A stretch of DNA of 27,713 bases, taken from contig CAYJPG010000030.1 of NCBI GenBank assembly GCA_964371995.1, positions 1 to 27,713 on the forward strand, written 5' to 3'. Each line of letters starts with the position of its first letter. The first letter of the stretch is position 1. Positions 5,371 to 15,950 of the stretch are shown piece by piece. The DNA comes from SHZI01 sp964371995. GTDB taxonomy: Bacteria; Pseudomonadota; Gammaproteobacteria; Steroidobacterales; GCA-2729495. The notes below the pieces were generated by a model, which was not told the origin of the DNA, did no database searches, and worked only from the letters and a program-made list of their open reading frames with translations. A program made the translations under genes and the position numbers.

Positions 5371-7764
5371 TCAGGGCTGCAGGACCAGCGCTGAGCGCGC
5401 GTGGTTTTCTATAGCCGCATCACTAAACCACCAATAGCGTTGCTCCCCCGACAACCAGGCGGGCGTCTGGTCTTTCAGGTGCGCATCAAACTGCCGGCCA
5501 CTGGCCCCGCCCACCAGCACGGCGGTCACCTTGTCCGGATCGCCGAGATCCGCCACGAAGCGCAACGAAGCGATCGTGGTCGCATCCCAGGGCTTGCCGA
5601 ACTTGTAAGTGGCGCGGTTCAGTGTTTCACCCGAGCCCTCCTTGGGATGAGTCCCCGCTCCCAATACATTGGCCGGCCCCTTGCCCGGCACCAGCGGACT
5701 GAAGAAAGTCACGGTGTGCAATCGGCCCCATTGCCATTGACCGGGATCCGCGCCTGCAGCTTCTGCAAGTTCGCTGCGCGCCTGCCGCGCAGCGCGCCGG
5801 AAGATATCGTCCCGGGTTTCGACGGCCGGCGTTCGGGTATCGTCACACCACGCCGATGAATCAGTGCGAACCATCTGTGCCAGCCGCTCATGCCAGTAAT
5901 ACCAGCTGCCGAGCATCTCCTCGCTAAGCTCTGCACCAAGTTCATCGACGAAAGTCTGGCGGGCAAACTCGCGATAGACCGCCTGGAACACTGTCGGTGC
6001 AACCAGACCGGCATCGTCGGCATGATTCCAGTCTGCGAGAAGCTGACCCAGGTCGCGGGTATCGTCCGCCGCGAGCAGCGCCTGCGCCATGACCGGTGCA
6101 ATCTGTGCGGCCATGGTGTTCTGCGTATCACGCATGAATCGCCAGTGATCGTCCGCACCGAGTGGCTTTGGCTGATCGAGCAGTTCCATCATGCGGCGAT
6201 AGCGCCAGGACGCTGCGAAGTACGTCGAATAGGCATAGGGATATCCGGCCGGCACCGTACGATGATTGGCATTGCCGACCCAGCCGCGTGCGGGATTCAC
6301 CTGTCCCGGCATCTGCTCCGGCGAAATGAAGCCTGCCCAGGCATCGGCACTGTCCCTGACCAGCAATGGCGTTGAACCATCCCCTTGCCTGCGTATCGGC
6401 ACACGGCCTGCGGTAACGTGGCCGATGTTGCCATCCGTATCAGCAATCACATAGTTGTATGGCGCGGTACTCATCCGGATTGCACGACGCGCCTCCTCCA
6501 CCGACCGCGCGGTGAACAACGCATACTGGCCGGTGTCTGGCGCCATCGCTTCGGGCGCACTCCAGCGCATCGAAATCAGCTTGCCGTCGGCCACGCTCAT
6601 CCCATGGTCAGAAATCACCGGTCCACGATGCGTCAGGCGAATTTTCAGCGGCACCGTGCGGAATTCCGAAGAACCCGGTCGCGCGCGGACGCGCAGCGTC
6701 TCTTCGATCACTTCGAAGGGAAAGGACTGCTCGCCTTCCAGGTAATTACCCGGTCGCTGCGGATCCACTGTTTCGATGAACAGATCGATCACATCGGCAT
6801 AGGCATTGGTCACGCCAAACGCGATGTGGCTGGTGCGCCCGACACCGAGACCGGGGATACCCGGTCCGGCAGCGCCCACTGCACGAAACTCCGGCGTGAT
6901 CAGTCCGACCGGATGCCAGATGCCCGGCAGGTTGCGCGCATCCAGATGCGGATCATTGGCGAGCACCGGCGCACCGTTGACCGAGCGCGCGCCGCTCATC
7001 ACCCACTGGTTGCTGCCGATCTCCCGTGGCTTTGGACCCGGTGTCAGCCAGGCAGAATCGACCTTGAGATTCAGCGCGACCGACCGTTCCGGTAGCGGGA
7101 CAGCGTCGAGACCCGTGCCGCTGCCGTCATCCGGATTGATGGTCATCATGCGGATTTCGGCTGCCTTCACAGCCCCCACGCGGTCGATGATTTTCTGGCT
7201 GATGAGTTCGGCCTGCAGGTTGACCGAACTCGACCAGTTGAGGAAATACTGCAGCGTCATCACATCGACCAGCGTCCACGGTTCTGGCCGCGTGCCGAGC
7301 AGCCCGAAACCAAACTGGTGTTCACTGGTCTGGTGTTCGATGTAGGCGTTGAGCCCCTCGAGATACAGCTCGTAGAACCGGCGGTCGGCGGGACCGAGCA
7401 GCGCCGCATGCCGGCGACCGTGCCGGGCCGTACCTGCCAGGCGCAGCGCGATATCCGACTCAAGCGCTGATTCGCCGATCAGTTCCGAAAGCCGGCCAGC
7501 AGCGAGATACCGTTCAAAATCGATCTGCAGAAGGCGATCCTGCGCCGTCACCCAGCCCTGGGCACGAATCGCATCGTCGAGGGATTGCGCATAGATGTAT
7601 GGGATGCCCTGTTCATCCCGGACCACGCGCACCGGTGCCGAGAGAACAGACAGCTGCAGGACGCCATCGCTCTGATAGCGGTCAACGACTTGCGTAAAGA
7701 CGGCGATGCCGACCACCGACAGGGCAAACAGCCACAGCACGACGACCACTACCTTGCGCAACAT
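5371..7764 (-). CDS. Penicillin acylase family Ntn-hydrolase (amidase), membrane-anchored
   Basis: Penicillin acylase family proteins hydrolyse amide bonds in penicillins, N-acyl homoserine lactones or other N-acyl compounds, after self-cleavage that exposes a Ser nucleophile. The start used is the ATG at 7764 (MLRKVVVVVLWLFALSVVGI), giving 797 aa; the frame extends upstream but only with unlikely sequence, and GGGGATGG precedes this ATG. An N-terminal hydrophobic helix (about residues 5-25) anchors or exports it. The alpha region has the family signature VRVVRDEQGIPYIYAQSLDD and GWVTAQDRLLQIDF. The autoprocessing site reads EIGSNQW with Ser at about residue 251, the expected first residue of the beta chain. 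Further family features are NDPHLDARNLPG, LTHRGPV and VGNANH. It is divergent from the propionyl-CoA operon by 88 bp. Substrate cannot be read from the sequence; quorum-signal acylase is one possibility. Confidence 0.92.
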   Translation of the reverse strand: MLRKVVVVVLWLFALSVVGIAVFTQVVDRYQSDGVLQLSVLSAPVRVVRDEQGIPYIYAQSLDDAIRAQGWVTAQDRLLQIDFERYLAAGRLSELIGESALESDIALRLAGTARHGRRHAALLGPADRRFYELYLEGLNAYIEHQTSEHQFGFGLLGTRPEPWTLVDVMTLQYFLNWSSSVNLQAELISQKIIDRVGAVKAAEIRMMTINPDDGSGTGLDAVPLPERSVALNLKVDSAWLTPGPKPREIGSNQWVMSGARSVNGAPVLANDPHLDARNLPGIWHPVGLITPEFRAVGAAGPGIPGLGVGRTSHIAFGVTNAYADVIDLFIETVDPQRPGNYLEGEQSFPFEVIEETLRVRARPGSSEFRTVPLKIRLTHRGPVISDHGMSVADGKLISMRWSAPEAMAPDTGQYALFTARSVEEARRAIRMSTAPYNYVIADTDGNIGHVTAGRVPIRRQGDGSTPLLVRDSADAWAGFISPEQMPGQVNPARGWVGNANHRTVPAGYPYAYSTYFAASWRYRRMMELLDQPKPLGADDHWRFMRDTQNTMAAQIAPVMAQALLAADDTRDLGQLLADWNHADDAGLVAPTVFQAVYREFARQTFVDELGAELSEEMLGSWYYWHERLAQMVRTDSSAWCDDTRTPAVETRDDIFRRAARQARSELAEAAGADPGQWQWGRLHTVTFFSPLVPGKGPANVLGAGTHPKEGSGETLNRATYKFGKPWDATTIASLRFVADLGDPDKVTAVLVGGASGRQFDAHLKDQTPAWLSGEQRYWWFSDAAIENHARSALVLQP

Positions 7765-7829
7765 CTGACCATCCCCGCTCCGCCTGACCCGATACCCGGA
7801 TGGTGCCAGCACAGGCCGACATCCGCATC

Positions 7830-7835
7830 TATAAG
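7830..7835 (+). promoter_or_regulatory. Weak -10 candidate for the propionyl-CoA operon
   Basis: TATAAG lies 17 bases before the ATG at 7853 in the 88-bp gap between divergent genes. No good -35 is seen at the right distance and no ribosome-binding site precedes the ATG, so the transcript may have a very short leader. The call is tentative. Confidence 0.25.
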
Positions 7836-7852
7836 GTATCCTTGCCGACCCG

Positions 7853-8749
7853 ATGAATGAGCAGAACACAGTCCGGCCGCGCCGCTCGGTACTCTATGTC
7901 CCGGGCGCCAACCCCAAGGCCCTGGCCAAGGCGGCCAGCCTGCCGGCTGACGGCCTGATTTTCGACCTCGAAGACGCGGTGCTGCCGGAGGCCAAGCCCG
8001 CAGCGCGTACAGCCGTCATCGAGCGGGTGGCAGCCGGTGGTTTCGGCCATCATGAAATCGTGATCCGCGTAAACGGATTCGATACCGAATGGGGCAGCGA
8101 CGACCTGCTCGCCGCTGCGACCAGCGGGGCCGATGCGGTGCTGTTGCCAAAGGTGGAGGATCCGGAGACGGTCAGGCAGGCTGCCACGCTTCTGGAACGG
8201 TACCGCGCACCTGCCAGTCTCAAGATCTGGATCATGGCCGAGACGCCCCGTGGCGTGCTGGCCCTGGAACGGATCACCGCCAGCAGTGATCGCCTCGCCA
8301 CAGTCGTGATGGGCACGGCCGATCTCGCCAAGTCGCTGCGCCTCGATCCCGGCCCGGATCGCAGTGGCCTGCTGCCGGCCCTCGGCCACTGCATCCTGGC
8401 GGCCCGGGCACAGGGTCTTGATATACTCGATGGCGTCTTCACCGATATTGGCGACCTCCCGGGCTTTCGCACCGCCTGCCAGCAGGGCAAGGCACTGGGA
8501 TTCGACGGCAAGAGCCTCATTCATCCGGGACAGATCGACGCCGCCAATGCAGTCTTCGGCGTCACGGAAACGCAGCTTGAGGCTGCCCGCGAACTGATCC
8601 GTGCCTGGGAGGCCGCTGCCGCGCGCGGCCGCGGTATAGCGGTCATGCAGGGCCGCATGATCGAAGGCCTGCACGCGGAGGAAGCACAACGGGTGCTCGC
8701 CCTGCATCTTGCAATCAAGCGACGCAGCAGTGCGCCGGCTACGGGATGA
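7853..8749 (+). CDS. HpcH/HpaI aldolase family CoA ester lyase (CitE/CLYBL-like)
   Basis: CitE-like lyases cleave or form short hydroxyacyl-CoA esters such as citramalyl-CoA, malyl-CoA or citryl-CoA in a Mg-dependent TIM barrel. The protein has 298 aa, the usual size. Motifs seen are RRSVLYVPGANPKAL, the metal/substrate DLEDAV at 38-43, LLPKVEDPETV at 97-107, MAETPRGVLALE and GFDGKSLIHPGQID at 216-229, all family hallmarks. Near the C-terminus, where many members have a catalytic Asp in a MID-x-P motif, this one has MIEGLH with Glu at residue 271. It heads a tight operon and ends four bases before the mutase start. A link to protecting or feeding the B12 mutase is inferred from position; malyl-CoA or methylmalyl-CoA lyase activity remains possible. 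No clear ribosome-binding site precedes the ATG. Confidence 0.88.
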   Translation: MNEQNTVRPRRSVLYVPGANPKALAKAASLPADGLIFDLEDAVLPEAKPAARTAVIERVAAGGFGHHEIVIRVNGFDTEWGSDDLLAAATSGADAVLLPKVEDPETVRQAATLLERYRAPASLKIWIMAETPRGVLALERITASSDRLATVVMGTADLAKSLRLDPGPDRSGLLPALGHCILAARAQGLDILDGVFTDIGDLPGFRTACQQGKALGFDGKSLIHPGQIDAANAVFGVTETQLEAARELIRAWEAAAARGRGIAVMQGRMIEGLHAEEAQRVLALHLAIKRRSSAPATG

Positions 8750-8753
8750 TGGA

Positions 8754-10922
8754 ATGGCAGACTTCGGCAAGCGATCGAGGCAGGACTGGAACAAGCTCGC
8801 GACCAGGGAAAGCAAGGGCAAGGATCCGGACAGCCTGACGTGGCAGACGCCCGAAGGCATTCCGGTACGTCCCCTGTATACGGCCGAAGACCTGGCCGGC
8901 CTCAAACATCTGGACAGCCTGCCCGGCTTCGCGCCTTTTTTGCGCGGCCCGCGCGCCACGATGTACGCCGGTCGGCCCTGGACCGTGCGGCAGTACGCCG
9001 GCTTCTCCACCGCTGAAGAATCCAATCGCTTCTACCGGGACAACCTCGCCGCCGGGCAGACCGGCCTGTCGATCGCCTTCGACCTTCCCACCCATCGCGG
9101 CTACGACTCCGACCACCCGCGCGTGGTCGGCGACGTGGGCAAGGCCGGTGTTGCCATCGACTCCGTCGAGGACATGAAGATCCTCTTCGACGGCATCCCG
9201 CTGGATCGCATGTCGGTATCGATGACGATGAACGGTGCCGTGCTGCCAGTGATGGCCATGTACATCGTGGCCGCTGAAGAACAAGGCGTCGCGCAGGCCA
9301 GACTCAACGGCACCCTGCAGAACGACATCCTCAAGGAGTTCATGGTCCGCAACACCTATATCTATCCGCCGGAACCCTCGATGCGCATCGTCGCCGACAT
9401 CATCGCCTACACCTCGAAGCACATGCCGAAATACAACTCGGTGTCGATTTCCGGCTATCACATGCTGGAAGCGGGTGCGACAGCCGTACAGGAACTCGGC
9501 TACACGCTGGCCGACGGCATCGAGTACGTCCGTGCGGCACTGGCCAGCGGGCTGAAGGTGGACGATTTCGCACCGCGCCTGTCTTTCTTCTTCGGCATCG
9601 GCATGAACTTCTTCATGGAGGCCGCCAAGCTGCGTGCCGCACGCCTGCTCTGGGCGGAGTACATGCAGAAACTGTTTGCGCCACAGAATGACCAATCGCT
9701 GATGCTGCGCACCCACTGCCAGACCTCCGGCGTCAGCCTCACCAGCCGCGACCCCTACAACAACGTGATACGCACCACCGTCGAGGCGCTGGCTGCAGCG
9801 CTGGGTGGCACGCAGTCCCTGCACACCAACTCATTCGACGAGGCGCTGGCACTGCCCACGCCGTTTTCGGCGCATATTGCCCGCAACACCCAGCTCGTGC
9901 TGCAGGAAGAAACCGGCATCACCCGCGTCGTGGATCCGCTGGCCGGCTCCTACTATGTAGAAAGCCTGACAGCATCGCTGGCCGATGAGGCGCGCAAACT
10001 GATCGACGAAGTCGAAGCACTCGGCGGCATGACCAAAGCAGTCGGCTCCGGCATGCCCAAGCTGCGTATCGAGCAGTCAGCAGCACTCCGCCAGGCGCGC
10101 ATCGACCGCGGCGAAGAAGTTATCGTCGGCGTGAACAAGTATCAACGCGATGACGAACCGGAAATCGAAGTACTCAGCATCGACAACAGCGCCGTCCGCG
10201 AATCGCAGCTGAAGCGACTGCAGACACTGCGAAAATCGCGCGAATCAGCAGCGTGTAACGCCGCCCTCGCCGCCCTGACGGAAGCAGCGAAGCAGGGCAA
10301 CGGCAATCTGCTGGAGCTTGCCGTGGTCGCGGCACGGGCTCGCGCTACAGTCGGTGAAATCTCCGATGCACTGGAGCAGGTCTACGGGAGGCATCGCGCC
10401 ATCATTCATTCAATCAGCGGCGTCTATGGTTCGGCCTATGCCGGCGATGACGGGTTTGCGCAGATCCAGCACGAGGTCGGTGCCTTCGCACAGGAGGAAG
10501 GCCGGCGGCCGCGCCTGCTGGTCGTCAAGCTGGGCCAGGACGGACACGATCGTGGCGCCAAGGTTATCGCAACTGCATTTGCCGACATCGGCTTCGACGT
10601 AGACATCGGACCGCTCTTCCAGACACCGGACGAAGCTGCACGGCATGCCGTCGAAAACGATGTACACGTAGTCGGCATTTCTTCACAGGCAGCCGGGCAC
10701 AAGACCCTCGTCCCGCAACTGATTGAAGCATTGCGTGCGCAGGGCGCCAGCGACGTGCTGGTGGTATGCGGCGGCGTGATTCCGCCACAGGACCACCCCA
10801 TGCTCAAGGCCGCAGGCGTCGCCGCAATCTACGGCCCCGGCACGAATATTCCGCAGGCCGCTGCTGAGGTACTGAATCTCATCCGCGACCGGCGCCGGTC
10901 AGCACAAGCTGCCCGGAAATAA
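8754..10922 (+). CDS. scpA: Methylmalonyl-CoA mutase, single-chain adenosylcobalamin enzyme
   Basis: Catalyses the B12-dependent rearrangement of (R)-methylmalonyl-CoA to succinyl-CoA in the cytoplasm. The start chosen is the ATG at 8754 (MADFGKRSRQDW), giving 722 aa; the frame is open further upstream but that part overlaps the lyase gene. The TIM-barrel part has GRPWTVRQYAGFSTAEESN (the substrate Tyr of methylmalonyl-type mutases at about residue 81), PPEPSMRI (Arg about 211) and SISGYHMLEAGA (His about 236). The Tyr/Arg pair argues against isobutyryl-CoA mutase. The C-terminal cobalamin domain (from about 583) has GQDGHDRGAK with the cobalt-binding His at about 598, then the usual IGPLFQTPDEAA and VVCGGVIPPQD. 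It is the second gene of the operon, followed after 32 bp by pccB; carboxylase, chaperone and epimerase all follow, supporting the assignment. Confidence 0.97.
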   Translation: MADFGKRSRQDWNKLATRESKGKDPDSLTWQTPEGIPVRPLYTAEDLAGLKHLDSLPGFAPFLRGPRATMYAGRPWTVRQYAGFSTAEESNRFYRDNLAAGQTGLSIAFDLPTHRGYDSDHPRVVGDVGKAGVAIDSVEDMKILFDGIPLDRMSVSMTMNGAVLPVMAMYIVAAEEQGVAQARLNGTLQNDILKEFMVRNTYIYPPEPSMRIVADIIAYTSKHMPKYNSVSISGYHMLEAGATAVQELGYTLADGIEYVRAALASGLKVDDFAPRLSFFFGIGMNFFMEAAKLRAARLLWAEYMQKLFAPQNDQSLMLRTHCQTSGVSLTSRDPYNNVIRTTVEALAAALGGTQSLHTNSFDEALALPTPFSAHIARNTQLVLQEETGITRVVDPLAGSYYVESLTASLADEARKLIDEVEALGGMTKAVGSGMPKLRIEQSAALRQARIDRGEEVIVGVNKYQRDDEPEIEVLSIDNSAVRESQLKRLQTLRKSRESAACNAALAALTEAAKQGNGNLLELAVVAARARATVGEISDALEQVYGRHRAIIHSISGVYGSAYAGDDGFAQIQHEVGAFAQEEGRRPRLLVVKLGQDGHDRGAKVIATAFADIGFDVDIGPLFQTPDEAARHAVENDVHVVGISSQAAGHKTLVPQLIEALRAQGASDVLVVCGGVIPPQDHPMLKAAGVAAIYGPGTNIPQAAAEVLNLIRDRRRSAQAARK

Positions 10923-10954
10923 TTTCGCACAGAAAAACGCACAAAGGTGCATGC

Positions 10955-12487
10955 ATGCAATCCGTCCTCCAGCAACTGCAAGACAAGCGCGCTTTGGCCA
11001 AGCTCGGCGGTGGCCAGCAGCGCATAGATGCCCAGCACGCCAAAGGCAAGTTGAGCGCCCGTGAGCGCATCGACCTGTTGCTCGACGAGGGCAGCTTTGA
11101 GGAATGGGACATGTTCGTCGAGCATCGCTGTGCTGACTTCGGCATGGCCGAGCAAAAGATCGTCGGCGACGGTGTCGTCATCGGTTACGGCACGATCAAT
11201 GGCCGGCTGGTCTTCGTTTTCAGCCAGGACTTCACGGTTTTTGGCGGCTCGCTTTCCGAGGCGCACGCCGAGAAGATCTGCAAGGTGATGGACCAGGCGA
11301 TGAAGGTCGGCGCACCGGTGATCGGCCTCAATGACTCCGGCGGCGCACGCATCCAGGAAGGGGTGGCCTCGCTCGGCGGCTATGCCGAAGTCTTTCAGCG
11401 CAACATGCTGGCCTCGGGCGTGATTCCACAGATCTCCCTGATCATGGGTCCATGCGCCGGCGGCGCGGTGTACTCACCGGCCATCACGGACTTCGTGTTC
11501 ATGGTGAAGGACAGTGCCTACATGTTTGTCACCGGACCCGACGTGGTGAAAACAGTAACCCATGAGGAAGTCACGGCCGAGCAGCTCGGCGGCGCCATCA
11601 CCCACAGCTCGCGTTCCGGTGTGTCTGACCTGGCACTGGAGAATGATGTGGAGGCGCTGCTGAACACGCGGCGTTTCTTCAATTTCCTGCCAGCCAATAA
11701 CCGCGAGAAGCCGCCGGTCTGGCCCTGCGAGGATCCGCCGACCCGCGAAGAAATATCCCTCGACAGCCTCGTCCCGGAAGATCCAGCCAAGCCCTATGAC
11801 ATCAAGGAGCTGATCGTCAAGCTGGCGGACGAAGGCGACTTCTTCGAATTGCAGCCGGAATATGCGAAAAACATCGTCATCGGCTTTATCCGCATGGAAG
11901 GCTCGACAGTCGGCGTGGTGGCGAACCAGCCGATGGTGCTGGCCGGCTGCCTGGATATCAACTCGTCGACCAAGGGCGCACGCTTCGTGCGCTTCTGCGA
12001 TGCCTTCAACATCCCGATCCTGACGCTCGTGGACGTACCGGGCTTCATGCCGGGCACAGCGCAGGAATATGGCGGCATCATCAAGCACGGCGCCAAGCTC
12101 CTGTATGCCTACGCCGAAGCCACCGTTCCCAAGATCACGCTGATCACGCGCAAGGCCTATGGCGGCGCCTACGACGTGATGGCCTCGAAGCATTTGCGCG
12201 GCGACGTCAATCTCGCCTGGCCCAGCGCCGAGATCGCGGTGATGGGTCCGAAGGGCGCGGTGGAAATCATCTTCCGCAAGGATATTGGCGACCCGGCTGC
12301 CATCGCCGCGCGCACCGAAGAATACCGGCAGAAGTTTGCCAACCCGTTTATTGCCGGCAGCCGCGGTTATATCGACGATGTGATCATGCCTTGCCGGACG
12401 CGCGCGCGGATCTGCCGCTCCCTGTCGATGCTACGCGACAAACAACTCGACAACCCGTGGCGCAAGCACGGCAACATCCCGCTCTGA
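10955..12487 (+). CDS. pccB: Propionyl-CoA carboxylase, carboxyltransferase (beta) subunit
   Basis: Transfers the carboxyl group from carboxybiotin to propionyl-CoA, giving (S)-methylmalonyl-CoA; it works with the biotinylated alpha subunit encoded next. At 510 aa it has the family's normal length. The N-half has the acyl-CoA oxyanion motif DSGGARIQEGVASLGGYAEV and GPCAGGAVYSPA; the C-half has LVDVPGFMPGTAQEYGGII and RKAYGGAYDVMASKHL. Asp at residue 407 (in GAYDVM) corresponds, as I recall the family, to the position that favours propionyl-CoA over acetyl-CoA in actinobacterial PccB. The start ATG follows AAAGGTGC. It lies between the mutase (32 bp) and the alpha subunit (28 bp), in one operon. 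Confidence 0.96.
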   Translation: MQSVLQQLQDKRALAKLGGGQQRIDAQHAKGKLSARERIDLLLDEGSFEEWDMFVEHRCADFGMAEQKIVGDGVVIGYGTINGRLVFVFSQDFTVFGGSLSEAHAEKICKVMDQAMKVGAPVIGLNDSGGARIQEGVASLGGYAEVFQRNMLASGVIPQISLIMGPCAGGAVYSPAITDFVFMVKDSAYMFVTGPDVVKTVTHEEVTAEQLGGAITHSSRSGVSDLALENDVEALLNTRRFFNFLPANNREKPPVWPCEDPPTREEISLDSLVPEDPAKPYDIKELIVKLADEGDFFELQPEYAKNIVIGFIRMEGSTVGVVANQPMVLAGCLDINSSTKGARFVRFCDAFNIPILTLVDVPGFMPGTAQEYGGIIKHGAKLLYAYAEATVPKITLITRKAYGGAYDVMASKHLRGDVNLAWPSAEIAVMGPKGAVEIIFRKDIGDPAAIAARTEEYRQKFANPFIAGSRGYIDDVIMPCRTRARICRSLSMLRDKQLDNPWRKHGNIPL

Positions 12488-12515
12488 ACAAGTCCATTAC
12501 GGTTTTCAGCCAATC

Positions 12516-14501
<1,986 letters not shown>

Positions 14502-14512
14502 GACTGACAACG

Positions 14513-15532
14513 ATGCCGGCTCCGACTTCGGCCAACGATTCGACCCGGAACGCGGAACAGCTGGCGGCCGCACTGCGCGCTGGCGACCGGCGCGCACTCG
14601 GCCGGGCGATCACGCTGGTTGAATCCAGCCGTGCCGATGACCGGGAACCCGCCAACCGGCTGCTCGAAGTCCTGACGCCACTGGCCGGCAAGTCGATCCG
14701 CATCGGTATCTCCGGCGTACCGGGCGTCGGCAAGTCCACATTCATCGAGAGCTTCGGCAATCACCTCATCGACAAGGGCCACAAGGTCGCGGTACTCGCC
14801 GTCGATCCATCCTCTGCCCTGTCGGGTGGCTCGATACTCGGCGACAAGACGCGCATGGAAACCCTGTCGCGGCGCGTTGAGGCATTCATTCGCCCTTCAC
14901 CCGCCGGCAGCACACTTGGCGGCGTCACACGCCATACGCGCGAAACCATCCTGCTGGTCGAAGCTGCCGGCTTCGACATCGTGATCGTCGAGACAGTCGG
15001 CGTCGGCCAGTCCGAAACTGCCGTTGCCGACATGACCGACCTGTTTCTGCTGCTGCTGCTCCCGGGCGGCGGTGACGAACTTCAGGGCATCAAGCGCGGC
15101 ATCGTCGAACTCGCCGATCTCGTCGTGGTCAACAAGGCGGATGGCGAGCTTGCGGCCGCCGCGCAGCGTTCGGCAGCTGATTACCGCAATGCGCTCCGGT
15201 TTCTGCGTCCGCGTTCAGTACGCTGGGAGGTACCGGTCGAAACCTGCTCGGCGCTCGAAGGCCGGGGTATCGACCGGATCTGGGCTCTGATCGAAAAGTA
15301 CCGGGATACGATGCAGGCCAGCGGAGATCTCACCGCTGCGCGGGCCAGCCAGGCGCGGCGCTGGCTGTGGAGTGAAACAGCAGAGAGCCTGCTCGCCCTG
15401 CTCCGCGAAGATCCGGAAGCAGCCGCGCGCATGCAGGCACTTGAACAGGCGGTCGCAGCCGGAAAACTGTCGCCGCGCGTCGCTGCACAGGAACTGGTAC
15501 AGAACTTCTGGAAGGACGGCAGGCTGAAATGA
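14513..15532 (+). CDS. meaB: MeaB-type GTPase chaperone of methylmalonyl-CoA mutase
   Basis: MeaB-family G3E GTPases gate adenosylcobalamin loading of methylmalonyl-CoA mutase and protect it from inactivation. At 339 aa it has the normal length. The G-domain motifs are visible: P-loop GISGVPGVGKST (66-77), DPSSALSGGSILGDKTRM (98-115), ETVGVGQSE (160-168) and the guanine-specificity motif NKAD (207-210). The C-terminal helical part ends with RVAAQELVQNFW, as in family members. Its last four bases (ATGA) overlap the start of the epimerase gene, which suggests translational coupling. Position beside the mutase makes the older name ArgK (arginine transport) inappropriate. Confidence 0.95.
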   Translation: MPAPTSANDSTRNAEQLAAALRAGDRRALGRAITLVESSRADDREPANRLLEVLTPLAGKSIRIGISGVPGVGKSTFIESFGNHLIDKGHKVAVLAVDPSSALSGGSILGDKTRMETLSRRVEAFIRPSPAGSTLGGVTRHTRETILLVEAAGFDIVIVETVGVGQSETAVADMTDLFLLLLLPGGGDELQGIKRGIVELADLVVVNKADGELAAAAQRSAADYRNALRFLRPRSVRWEVPVETCSALEGRGIDRIWALIEKYRDTMQASGDLTAARASQARRWLWSETAESLLALLREDPEAAARMQALEQAVAAGKLSPRVAAQELVQNFWKDGRLK

Positions 15533-15933
15533 TCGGACGACTCAATCATGTGGCGATCGTGGTCGCGGACCTCGCAGCGGCGGCGGCCACATACAGGGAC
15601 ACACTCGGCGCACGCGTGTCCGCACCCCGGGACCTGCCCGAACATGGCGTCACTACCGTATTCGTCGAACTGCCTAACACCAAGATCGAACTGCTGGCCC
15701 CGCTCGGCGAGAACTCGCCGATTGCGCGCTTTCTGCAGGCCAATCCGGCCGGTGGCATGCACCACCTCTGTTACGAGGTAGAGGACATCCTGGCGGCCCG
15801 CGACCGGCTGAAAGCCGCTGGTGCCCGTGTACTGGGCGATGGCGAACCGAAGACCGGCGCCCATGGCAAACCGGTACTGTTTCTCCATCCGAAGGATTTT
15901 TGCGGTACGCTGGTCGAAATCGAAGAAGCCTGA
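15529..15933 (+). CDS. mce: Methylmalonyl-CoA epimerase
   Basis: Interconverts the (S) product of propionyl-CoA carboxylase and the (R) substrate of the mutase. The 134-aa protein is of vicinal-oxygen-chelate (glyoxalase) fold with two babbab modules. Likely metal ligands are His7 (LNHVAIVV), Glu54 (TKIELL), His78 or His79 (GGMHHLCYEV) and Glu130 (GTLVEIE); the LFLHPKDFCGTLVE ending is a hallmark of the family. The start overlaps the meaB stop by four bases, so it is probably co-translated. It completes the propionyl-CoA to succinyl-CoA set in this operon. Confidence 0.95.
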   Translation: MIGRLNHVAIVVADLAAAAATYRDTLGARVSAPRDLPEHGVTTVFVELPNTKIELLAPLGENSPIARFLQANPAGGMHHLCYEVEDILAARDRLKAAGARVLGDGEPKTGAHGKPVLFLHPKDFCGTLVEIEEA

Positions 15934-15950
15934 GCAACAGGCGGAGTCCC

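Noticed and set aside
7765..7852. Cobalamin riboswitch upstream of the mutase operon
   Set aside because: The divergent gap is only 88 bp, too short for a B12 riboswitch (about 200 bases), and no B12-box-like sequence was seen.
7829..9825. Long minus-strand frames (398 and 361 codons) opposite the CoA lyase and mutase
   Set aside because: They are shadows caused by high GC at third positions. The plus strand carries complete, well conserved enzymes.
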